From Saccoglossus kowalevskii (taxonomy: Eukaryota; Hemichordata; Enteropneusta; Harrimaniidae): a stretch of DNA of 15,761 bases. Below are positions 8,101 through 14,985 of this stretch, piece by piece. Numbering within the stretch: the first letter of the stretch is position 1; every line of letters starts with the position of its first letter. The translations under genes and the position numbers were made by a program. The stretch lies in assembly GCF_000003605.2 (NCBI RefSeq), contig NW_003155271.1:49092-64852 (forward strand), given 5' to 3'. A model generated the notes under the pieces. It was given only the letters and a program-made list of their open reading frames with translations, was not told the origin of the DNA and made no database searches.

Positions 8101-11100
8101 TGCGCAGGCGGAAACACAAAGACGGATGCTGAGACATACAGACACCAGTCTATACCATTGGCTATCTCACTGAAATATTTCATTCCCTGAAATTTAAAAT
8201 AATTACTACAGCCTTTTGTAATTAATAATATGATTTTGAAGTTTTTTTCTTGTGATTATTTCAAGGATGGCTGACACAAATAAATAACCAAAACAAACTT
8301 ACTGTTTTGAAAATTTCGACAAGCTCTCTCATTACGTTTATAAAGCAGTATAGAAATATAGAAATTTCAAAAATAACCATGTAATCCGTCTCGTATTCAC
8401 CAATATAATTACCGTCCTGTGGTAAAAATAGTGAAATTGTAAATTCGTCAAACTTGTTGACATATAAAACACAACATCGGAAAAAAAAAAACCTTCAGTG
8501 ATGCATTGTCCATAACTGCTTATGCTGGACGATTTGTATTGTTGCCTTTAAACCTTTGAGCGCCAAATGAAATATAAGCAAGTACGTAATTATATAATGT
8601 TACATTAAAATTCGTGGAAAGTTGAATTAACACTTGGGCGGGAAAATATAGCAATTGTCGTCAACTTTAGATTTCATTCTACAAAATTATCTCAAAGTTA
8701 GTTATGGTTCGAAATTTGGCATGTTAGTGGCGTGGTGTGGATGGTACTCACCTCATCAAAATAAACACTAACATTAACACCATAAGGCAACGGACAACCA
8801 TGAGTGTCTAAAGTATGTTTTTCAGGACGCGGCGTTAACCCAATGTACACCATTAAAGATAATAGAAACATTATATACATGGACACGTCGATGGAGAAAA
8901 TAATAACTCCGAACTTTTTCCTACGAAGACAATAATATTTATCTGGTTATTCAGAACATCCTTGTGATCAACCTGTATTTTTACAAATATGACATATTAA
9001 TGTATTGTTAAACAACTACTTACCATTTGATCATAAGTAAAGTTTTACAGAGCTCGTGCATCAACAGATGCTCCCTTCCAAACTGTACCATGGCCTGCGA
9101 AGATGAACAGCGGATTAAGCACATTGCTCCAGTTTTCCAATCAGTCGTACTTGACCCATCAATTCACCGAGAGAAACCATGGCTTTGAACAGTGTCAATT
9201 AGACGAATGTAACAGACAAATTTTGGTACATGTTGTACTTCGATTTTAGTTTTTAGTCAAATATTCATCTGTAAAATGTAGTACTTATAACCCTCATTCA
9301 ATCTGTTACTGTACTGACATTCTTTATGATATCACATACTCACGGCCAAAGCACACCATCGTTTTTTACGTCGCCCATCTGGACCCTTTTTCTTAGATTC
9401 CACAGGACCGGGATCAATATATTCATACTCGTATGTAATCTGCAATTACCCAAGATGCATTGCATGAATTATGGTTCATGGGAATCAAATGATGTTTAAT
9501 ATTATTTTTTTTTCTATATTGTTTCGGTTAATTATAAAATTTAACATGAGGAAATGCAATATGGCTGTCTGTGTAATGCTAGCAAAGTGGTGCCGCAAAA
9601 ATGCACACTTCAGGTCAAAATCTGGAAACCGCCTGTGCTCAGATTTACTATACGCGCACGATGCCATAACTTACCAACACATACATCTACTTTGGAGTAG
9701 TAGTTTAAAGATGAATTTATTATTACCTTGAGATTTGGATTGGTTTTATCGGAGTGAGAAAACTGTACACACTGATCCAGTACCATATATGGCAATTTTT
9801 CTATCAGTCCTTTCAATGGCGGGTCACCACCAGCGCCGGGTTGACTGATAACTTCTCGCCAGCTAGGAACAACATTATACACATTACAATGAACAACAAC
9901 ATTCTTAGTAAATACTGGACGACAACCGTCCGAAATGTTAAAACAAAAGAGACGAGCCAAAAAGTGTTTTACAATGTACGATTCATCTACTTTCATTCCG
10001 TGTTTTACAGTGTGAGATTACTGTACTTACGTTCTATGTTTCACAATGGCAGCGGCTGTGTCCTCTTCGAGCATATGTGTTGCTTCATCTAAACAAGTGA
10101 ATTGTTTTTCATTTTGAGTGGTTACACAGGCCCCGCTGTCTAGAAGCAGTTTTGTAACATCAACATTGCCATTGCCGGCGCTCAGATGAAGGGGAGTGTT
10201 CTGGAAAAAAATATTAATGATGCAATGTAAATACACTGGACTTCAGTGACAAAAACATGTGATATGCCAAACAATCATGTTTGACGAATGTAAACTCCAT
10301 GTGCAGTGAATGGAAATGATAACAAATACTAGCATTTAGACTTATGAGAATCCCAATCACCAACCTTGTTTTTGTCAAGTGAGTCTATCTCAGCATGGTT
10401 CTTCAAGAGGACCTTTATAGTGTCCAAGTGGCCTTCTTTCGCGGCAATTGCCAAAGCCGAACGTCGATTTTCGTCCCTGAAAAATACAGACTTAAAGCGG
10501 AGGAGTCGTCATCTGCGCATGCGTCAGATGGCCATAGCATGTCATTGTTTACAAACAAGCGTTTACCCATGCGCCTTCGCGTTTTTAGCGTGTTTTGTTA
10601 TCGTCGCTTGGGAGTCAATTCCCGCGCATGCGCAGGTGACGACCCTCCCGCTTTAAACATCAAACCAAGGAAGATTGAAGCATGTACCTGTAAACACAAA
10701 TACACATATCTTCCTGTACGTTTATGTAAAGCCGTCTCTGTTATATTGTAAAAATACAATATGACAGCTTATCACTCTAATATAAAACACAAAAATACTA
10801 CTGCATAATATTCAATACCAATTTGACATACTTGCTTGAAATATCTGCACCAACTTTCAGCAAACGTTTGACCACTTTATAGTGACCTTCCTCGCTTGCC
10901 AACAATAGCGGCGTTCTTCCATCGATGTCATCATCATTGATCCTAGTAGGCGCAGCTTTAGCCAACAATCGAACACATTCCAAATGACCATTGCTATATG
11001 ATATCAAAAAGGTTAATTCAACACACAGAAGCTAATATTAATGAATTCCATGGCTTTTAATCAACGTGATATAATTATTTCAGTAAATGAAATTATGATA

Positions 11101-14100
11101 CTTCTACATTGAAGATTAAATTAGAAAAATCAAATTTTCTGACGTAAAAGTAAAAAAAATACTGCAAAATAAGGTAATACACGTATAAATTATATAAAAT
11201 GATTTCACATAAGTTAAGAAATTTATTACAATCAGAAACAAAACAATACATTTCTAGTTTTCTTAACAGTTGTAATAAAGTGCGTTGAACTAAAGGTCTC
11301 ACAATATACACTTACCAAGCTGCAATATGAAGAGGCAACCTTTCTTCATGGTCCTTGCAAACTACATCAGCTTTGTATTCAATAAGTATAGATAGAATCT
11401 GGAAAGTAATGTGCTAAGATGTGACACACAGAATGAAAAATAACATAATAATTTCAAATGAGTAGTCAATTCATTATATTTTGTAACTGTCTACATTACC
11501 GGTATTTGTCGTACCTTAGCATTTCCGCTTTCTGCTGCAAAGTGTACAGCTGTTCGCTCCCTTTTGTCAGTCTCATTCAGTAGATCTGTTCCACCATTTT
11601 CCAATAGTATCTTTACAAACTCGCTGTGATTGCCTTCCACTGCCCAGTGAAGAGCAGTCTTCATATCTCGATCACTTACAGTTATGTCGGCGGATTGCTG
11701 TAGGAGGAATTGTGCAGCCTCTGTTTGTCCCTTCCAGGCTGCGGCAAGTAGTGGTGTAAAATATTCCAAGTCTTTCGACTCTAGAGAAGCACCCTGAACA
11801 ACAACAACAAACAAGCAGAGTAACTTTTCATATTAAATAATTATACTTATAGATCTAAAATTATGACACGTGAAAATACACTTATTATACGCTACCTTTT
11901 GAATCAAAAACCGCATCACATCCATTCGACTATACAGAGAGGCTCTAGTTACAAAAATAAATATTATGTTAGGAACATCATCTAAACTGGTCCAATCTCC
12001 CCAATCTGTGGGTGTATTTTTTCTCAGGCCATAATGTTATGCCAGTGAGTAACGAAGTATAACACTATTTATTATAATGATGATTGACTCATTGTGACAA
12101 AATTGTCACTATTTTGGATGTTATTTGTTATTGTCTAGTTATTTGTGTTTGTAGGTGATAGTATTGTAAAGTAACTTTATTGAATAAACTCATCATATAA
12201 TATACAAAATAGTGCTAACTAGTGTACAGGTGTACATGAATCAGGTCATAGTTTGATTTGCAGTGTGCTGGTATGCGAGTGTGTATTGGAAGTTAGTGGT
12301 ATGCACTTACAGGTGGGTGTATGGAGGTGTCCTAGAGTAGGCTGGAGTGATGAATAGAACTGCTTTTGTGATGCAAAGTAGGTCAGTGTGCTTGGTAATT
12401 CTGCAGTGTGATGTGGTTAGTTGTCCAGGAGTGAGCATCTCCGGCAATTCTACTCGTGGTGACTCGTAATTTTACTATCAACTGGCAAGGCGTTCAGGCT
12501 TTGAGTTGGTGGTGACTTTGCTGTATTAGGTCAGCCAAGTATATAGAGTAGAGGTCTGCCAAATTAGTTTTGCAGCTTGGTGTTATTCCTGAGACTTTGA
12601 GATTCCACCCTTTGGTGAGGGAGATGGACAAGACGCCAGCACATAGAAACTATGACCTGTGAGTGGTGAGTCGTCGTGACGCATGGAGCATGGAGCGCAG
12701 TCTGAGTGGAGGGCTGTGAAGTGGAATTCTGGATTGTGTGGAGTGAAGCAAGTGTCGAGCAAGTGAACGTTTGAACTTGCCGGGCATTAGGACAGTCTGA
12801 ACTGGTTGTGGCGTGTTTCATGAGGTCTAACCGGTTGTATTACCAACTTGCAATGATATTTCTTAATTTACTGCTTGTATTTATAACGTGTATGCTTCAC
12901 GCATTAATGTAATTTTGATGAGCGTGTAGTCTAGTTTGTCTTATAATTGTATGCCATTTTATGGATTGTGACATGTATTAATATAACTAGTAATATTTCC
13001 CTTAGCATCATCCCATTGTGTATAGAACTCACTACCAGCTTAATAAAGCGTATTAATTCTGAACCGCACACTGGCGTGATTTCTGCTTGTTATTTTATTG
13101 CATGTGCTGCCTGCTAGAAAAATCTGACACTCATTATTGGCATCTCATTAGCTTGGGGTAAATATTATAATTCCATTACACAGATGACCTTGGAATGATA
13201 GATGTTGAGTGTCACATATATATCTTGATATCACTTCTTGGTTGTCTATCCGCATGCTCCAAACTGGTGCCGATTTGACCACGCAGTGTATTGCGAGTGT
13301 CAATTGCTTGGTTCTTGCAAAATTGGGAATTATAATTTTACTTGACAGATAATAGCTTTAGATTTTCTCAGTCGTATATATGATATTATTTTATTTCTAA
13401 TCGAATGTGGTAAAGAATATAATTTAGATCAATGGCTTATACGCGTTAGGTACGCACTACGTAAACATTAGGTACCACAAATAACAATTTCCACTAAGCC
13501 TAAGACCACCAAGGTTATTAAATCATTTACCTATGCAATGGCGTCATTTGTTCGTCATCCCTGGAAGTGACTTTGGCTCCTTTATCAACCAACAACTTTG
13601 CCATTTCGGCATTCCCTGATACAGCTGCAATATGGAGTGGAGTGAATCCGTTATGTTTACCGGATTCCACATCAGCACCCAATTCTAGACAATACTCTAC
13701 TACCTGTAAGTAAAGGAAGACAGGTTAACTTATTGGAAACTTAAATTAGTTGACTTAAACCAAGGTTCTTAAGTCGCAGACGTAAATGATATTTCAGTAG
13801 CATTGGTCACTCCATTGAGTTGTCTATTCCTACCTCGATGTGACCTCTCGCAACAGAAAGATGCAAAGAATTGCTTCCTTCATCATCAATATCAACCATA
13901 AAGTCTATAGGTCTTATATTCTTCTTCTTACCTACAATTAGACAACGAGTCAGGTGAATGAAAAGGCTGATCTACTGCCTGGATCACAATGTTGCAACGA
14001 AGACAAATATAATGAATAGTAATATGAATTTGCATTTCAAAATATAATTCTAATTTCAATATACTCGTTATCAGGTGATGAGATTATTTCTTTATAGGTT

Positions 14101-14949
14101 AATTTGTTACTAAATAAATAATAGTAATTATGAAATTCTATTTTCAGGTAATTCATTTCCATTTCAACCTCGATAAGAGTCACCTATGACTCCAGTGTAT
14201 CCTACAATGCTTTAACTACAACAAAAATAGCACACCTGCATCTACTAGGAACCTCATCATATCTGTATTGCCCCTGATAGCAGCAAACATAAGGGGAGTT
14301 ATATCATTAATTTCCTTAGCTTGGACATCAGCGCCACGTTCCAACTGCACGAATATAAGGAAAACCAATAGGGAAATAAGGTACAATGTTCGTTGAAATT
14401 AGAAATGAGTTTCTACACCGATGTATAGAAATGTAATTAATAAACATAACATCCACTGCTGCTTACCAATACTCTGCTGATGGTAACATCACCTGACATG
14501 GCTGAGTGGTGCAATGGTGTCATTTTGTCACTGTCTTTAACATTCACGTCAGATCCCTTAGCAACCAACAAAACCTAGTTAAGTAATATCCATTAATATA
14601 ATTATGTACAGTAGCACAATATATATCAATTTATTATAAATATGGGATACAAGACCATTGAAAAATCAGTTGCTGGTCTCAATAGTCGATCTAGTAAGTT
14701 GTTAGGATAGAATTATAGGTCGAACACTGACTATTAACTATTATTTTTCTCGTCTGCCAAGTTACAATACCTCTGTTGCTTCACGATTGCCCCTCCGTGT
14801 ACTGAAATGTAAAGGCACCATTCCATTGAGATCTGTGGCTTTTGGACTTGCACCTCTCTTAATAAGCATCTTCATAATGGTTGTATAATTGCATTTTGCC
14901 GCAATATGCAGCGGTGTTATTCTGTACTCACGAAGAGCAATGTTGGGGT
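4988..14949 (-). CDS. TRPA1: TRPA1-like cation channel, 24 exons, 5' end outside window
   Basis: This encodes a tetrameric, Ca2+-permeable plasma-membrane channel of the TRPA family, which senses irritants or temperature in sensory cells. Exons join as (14771..14949, 14467..14574, 14236..14344, 13834..13931, 13531..13703, 11896..11944, 11515..11793, 11316..11398, 10832..10993, 10365..10476, 10031..10200, 9727..9862, 9344..9439, 9024..9094, 8752..8920, 8303..8416, 8020..8186, 7555..7615, 7246..7314, 6840..7016, 6089..6157, 5594..5701, 5328..5452, 4988..5111), read in descending order. This gives 1001 residues plus one partial codon; human TRPA1 has 1119. Residues ~6-505 form about 15 ankyrin repeats. 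Landmarks matching vertebrate TRPA1 include AMVQ...CK..LLM.KW before S1, GIYIVM before S5, PIVLMNL in S6, VGIAVGDIE after S6 and VEKQTELMRK in the C-terminal coiled coil. The filter is GEMDY. All introns are GT-AG and every phase agrees. Family assignment is firm; one-to-one orthology with TRPA1, rather than a related invertebrate TRPA, is not shown. Confidence 0.93.
5328..5452 (-). CDS. TRPA1: TRPA exon 23: charged helical linker
   Basis: Residues 920-960: LRNRFSRRDEGAEIAAKEEA then a Glu/Lys-rich helix (KEENVFEQLRKDVDEFKS). It looks like the start of the C-terminal coiled coil. An alternative acceptor at TTTCAAG would need a different exon 22 donor; the choice here gives phase 0 and a better acceptor (ATCCTAG). 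Confidence 0.85.
5594..5701 (-). CDS. TRPA1: TRPA exon 22: post-S6 cytoplasmic segment
   Basis: Residues 884-919: VDLVRGIELNLPIWLQKRLY then VRRMVVEPYKRKAFKR. The L-P-x-W-L core matches the human segment after the TRP-like helix. The tail is rich in Arg and Lys. Acceptor ATCTAG; I chose the donor at AGG|GTGTGG because it keeps exon 23 in frame. Confidence 0.88.
5702..6088. other. intron between exons 21 and 22
   Basis: An AT-rich intron of 387 bp. I searched its minus strand for a missing exon because the human protein seemed longer here; extending exon 22 to the CTAG acceptor accounts for the missing residues. Nothing else is seen. Confidence 0.8.
6089..6157 (-). CDS. TRPA1: TRPA exon 21: TRP-like helix
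   Basis: Residues 861-883: VGIAVGDIEYIKQNANIEK then IEMQ. It directly continues S6 (MNLM-VGIAVGDIE) as the TRP-like cytoplasmic helix. It is in phase 0 at both ends, with donor GTAAGT and acceptor GGATAG. Confidence 0.93.
6158..6839. other. intron between exons 20 and 21
   Basis: An AT-rich intron of 682 bp with stops in all frames. No repeat, mobile element or nested gene is recognised. Confidence 0.8.
6840..7016 (-). CDS. TRPA1: TRPA exon 20: pore loop and S6
   Basis: Residues 802-860: pore helix (FSTLWNSFVKVCVM), filter TVGEMDY, extracellular turn, and S6 (FMAFLFLMPIVLMNLM). The PIVLMNL run is identical to that of human TRPA1. The filter acid, Asp in human (D915), is Glu here, which still suits a cation channel. 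Acceptor TTGCAG, donor GTAAGA. Confidence 0.95.
7246..7314 (-). CDS. TRPA1: TRPA exon 19: S5
   Basis: Residues 779-801: AVVVFFLFVMAFATSFSILL then GRI, a single transmembrane helix exactly bounded by phase-0 introns. The minus frame at 7186-7518 is this exon read through into introns. Confidence 0.92.
7555..7615 (-). CDS. TRPA1: TRPA exon 18: S4-S5 linker
   Basis: A 61-nt exon, residues 759-778: VDLFGIYIVMFYEVVKSFLK. The GIYIVM core and following amphipathic helix are the gating linker of the family. Acceptor TTTTAG, donor GTGAGA. Confidence 0.92.
7616..8019. other. intron between exons 17 and 18
   Basis: A 404-bp AT-rich intron; nothing recognised beyond the splice sites. Confidence 0.8.
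8020..8186 (-). CDS. TRPA1: TRPA exon 17: S3 and S4
   Basis: Residues 703-757: MKYFSEIANGIDW before S3, S3 (CLYVSASVFVF), a short loop with PCAVQW, and S4 (AVAAFFSWMNLIMYV). The W-x-x-G-A-x-A-x-x-F-x-W-M-N pattern is shared with human TRPA1. It ends with a split Arg codon AG|G. Confidence 0.93.
8303..8416 (-). CDS. TRPA1: TRPA exon 16: S2
   Basis: Residues 665-702: an acidic end of the S1-S2 loop (DGNYIGEYETDY), helix S2 (MVIFEISIFLYCFINVM) and the cytoplasmic turn RELVEIFKT. It is in phase 0 at both ends, with donor GTAAG and acceptor CCACAG. Confidence 0.92.
8417..8751. other. intron between exons 15 and 16
   Basis: A 335-bp AT-rich intron; nothing recognised. A minus-strand frame running into it from exon 15 (from 8698) is read-through past the donor. 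Confidence 0.8.
8752..8920 (-). CDS. TRPA1: TRPA exon 15: S1 and first extracellular loop
   Basis: Residues 609-664. It starts KKFGVIIFSI and runs through the hydrophobic helix S1 (MYIMFLLSLMVYIGL). The loop that follows has one cysteine (HGCPLPYG) and an N-glycosylation sequon, NVS. Human TRPA1 is also glycosylated in its S1-S2 loop. Confidence 0.92.
9024..9094 (-). CDS. TRPA1: TRPA exon 14: pre-S1 helix
   Basis: Residues 585-607: AMVQFGREHLLMHELCKTLL then MIK, with a split Trp codon. It closely matches vertebrate TRPA1, which reads AMVQ...LL.H..CK..L.MKW here, and leads straight into S1. Confidence 0.93.
9344..9439 (-). CDS. TRPA1: TRPA exon 13: polybasic pre-S1 segment
   Basis: Residues 553-584: ITYEYEYIDPGPVE, then KKKGPDGRRKKRWCALA. 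It aligns with the human region around C665 but has no cysteine there, and carries a cluster of lysines and arginines (8 of 11 residues from KKK to RKK). It is in phase 0 at both ends, with donor GTGAGT and acceptor TTGCAG. Confidence 0.88.
9727..9862 (-). CDS. TRPA1: TRPA exon 12: pre-S1 linker
   Basis: Residues 508-552. It corresponds to the part of human TRPA1 with the electrophile-reactive cysteines C621 and C641. Here PPLKGLIEKLPYMVLDQCVQ aligns with that stretch: the position of C621 is proline, while the C641 position keeps cysteine (LDQC). The segment between them is about three residues shorter than in human. Alignment was by eye from memory of the human protein. Confidence 0.9.
10031..10200 (-). 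CDS. TRPA1: TRPA exon 11: last ankyrin repeats
   Basis: Residues 451-506: TPLHLSAGNGNVDVTKLLLD is a canonical repeat. The segment from FTCLDEA to AIVKHR is the degenerate last repeat that runs into the TRPA pre-S1 linker. It ends with a split Thr codon AC|C. Confidence 0.93.
10365..10476 (-). CDS. TRPA1: TRPA exon 10: ankyrin repeat
   Basis: Residues 414-450: RSALAIAAKEGHLDTIKVLL then KNHAEIDSLDKNK. The donor GTTGGT is weaker than its neighbours. The intron upstream contains the TTAA-flanked inverted-repeat element. Plus-strand frames across 10366-10751 are shadows of this exon joined to that element. Confidence 0.92.
10477..10831. other. intron between exons 9 and 10, hosting the TTAA element
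   Basis: A 355-bp intron, nearly half of it the TTAA-flanked element. The inserted element explains the sharp rise in G+C and CpG here. The remaining 10657-10831 is AT-rich with nothing recognised. Confidence 0.8.
10492..10656. mobile_element. 165-bp inverted-repeat element (MITE) flanked by TTAA
   Basis: Inside the intron between exons 9 and 10 lies a compact element bounded by TTAA at 10492-10495 and TTAA at 10653-10656. Its 32-bp ends (10492-10523 and 10625-10656, TTAA included) are inverted repeats with 28 of 32 matches; both begin TTAAAGCGG and finish CTGCGCATGCG. The element has about 16 CpG sites in otherwise CpG-poor DNA, and an inner palindrome, TTGTTTACAAACAA (10545-10558). With no coding capacity it is a miniature element mobilised in trans. 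TTAA duplications are typical of the piggyBac superfamily, but the AGCGG termini are not the usual CCY, so the family is open. The ends lie 15 bp or more from both splice sites. Confidence 0.8.
10832..10993 (-). CDS. TRPA1: TRPA exon 9: ankyrin repeats
   Basis: Residues 360-412: NGHLECVRLLAKAAP, then RTPLLLASEEGHYKVVKRLL and VGADISS. It enters after a split Cys codon and leaves with AA of a split Lys codon. Donor GTATGTC. Confidence 0.92.
11316..11398 (-). CDS. TRPA1: TRPA exon 8: ankyrin repeat
   Basis: Residues 332-358: ILSILIEYKADVVCKD ends one repeat and LPLHIAA begins the next. The split Cys codon TG|C joins exon 9. Donor GTAAGTG, acceptor TTTCCAG. Confidence 0.92.
11515..11793 (-). CDS. 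TRPA1: TRPA exon 7: ankyrin repeats
   Basis: This is the longest exon (residues 239-331). It holds FTPLLAAAWKGQTEAAQFLL, TALHWAVEGNHSEFVKILLE and RTAVHFAAESGNAK, three successive repeats. It is in phase 0 at both ends, with acceptor TTGTTCAG and donor GTACGA. Confidence 0.93.
11896..11944 (-). CDS. TRPA1: TRPA exon 6: small ankyrin exon
   Basis: This 49-nt exon (residues 223-238, ASLYSRMDVMRFLIQK) is the helical half of an ankyrin repeat started in exon 5 and finished in exon 7. It is too short to find by length, but both junction phases and the repeat register (TPLHR-ASLYS...GASLESKD) require it. Confidence 0.88.
11945..13530. other. 1.6-kb intron with a possible old LTR-like insertion
   Basis: The largest intron inside the coding part of the window. 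From about 12240 to 12830 the plus strand is markedly G+T-rich, unlike the AT-rich flanks, and an AATAAA follows at 13042-13047. The segment from about 12035 (TGTTATGCC) to about 13129 (ending GACA) has the TG...CA ends and internal polyadenylation signal expected of a solo LTR. However, I find no target-site duplication and no convincing matching ends. A minus-strand frame at 12564-12821 in it is low in complexity and is not called a gene. The interpretation is weak. Confidence 0.25.
13531..13703 (-). CDS. TRPA1: TRPA exon 5: two ankyrin repeats
   Basis: Residues 165-221. It finishes one repeat (VVEYCLELGADVESGK), carries the canonical repeat FTPLHIAAVSGNAEMAKLLV, and starts another (MTPLH). 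The final AG joins the A of exon 6 to form Arg across a 1.6-kb intron. Confidence 0.92.
13834..13931 (-). CDS. TRPA1: TRPA exon 4: inter-repeat insert and ankyrin repeat
   Basis: Residues 133-164. It begins with a lysine-rich insert (KKKNIRPIDFMVDIDDEG) that lengthens the link between two ankyrin repeats, then NSLHLSVARGHIE. An insert followed by a D-x-G-x-x-x-LHL repeat also occurs in other TRPA1 proteins, by memory. Donor GTAGG, acceptor TTGTAG. Confidence 0.9.
13932..14235. other. intron between exons 3 and 4
   Basis: A 304-bp AT-rich intron; nothing recognised. Confidence 0.8.
14236..14344 (-). CDS. TRPA1: TRPA exon 3: ankyrin repeats
   Basis: Residues 96-131 plus one base of a split Gly codon. 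It holds LERGADVQAKE, then ITPLMFAAIRGNTDMMRFLV. The donor is GTGTGC, and the split codon G|GT joins exon 4 in frame. Confidence 0.9.
14467..14574 (-). CDS. TRPA1: TRPA exon 2: ankyrin repeats
   Basis: Residues 60-95. It completes the second repeat (VLLVAKGSDVNVKD) and opens the third (MTPLHHSAMSGDVTISRVL). It is in phase 0 on both sides, with donor GTAAGC and acceptor ACTAG. Confidence 0.92.
14771..14949 (-). CDS. TRPA1: TRPA exon 1 in window: ankyrin repeats
   Basis: Residues 1-59 after a split first codon (xAC). It carries one complete ankyrin repeat (ITPLHIAAKCNYTTIMKMLI) and the first half of the next (VPLHFSTRRGNREATE). The acceptor is TTTGTAG and the donor GTATTG. The exon enters in phase 1, so at least one more coding exon lies upstream, past the minisatellite. 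Confidence 0.92.
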
Positions 14950-14985
14950 CTACAAACAGAAATTGCAATATTTACAATCTGGAAC

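Noticed and set aside
9471-9731. Plus-strand frame of 86 codons within an intron
   Set aside because: It lies in the intron between exons 12 and 13 and shows no domain; its far end only touches exon 12 antisense.
10366-10751. Two overlapping plus-strand frames of 96 and 118 codons
   Set aside because: They are antisense to exon 10 joined to the inverted-repeat element, whose higher G+C lowers stop frequency.
12096-12109. Palindrome-like TGACAAAATTGTCA in the large intron as a transposon end
   Set aside because: It is short and has no partner copy or target duplication, so it could easily be chance.
12564-12821. Minus-strand frame of 85 codons rich in T, S, H and Q
   Set aside because: It follows from the G+T-rich plus strand of the intron block and shows no domain or conserved pattern.
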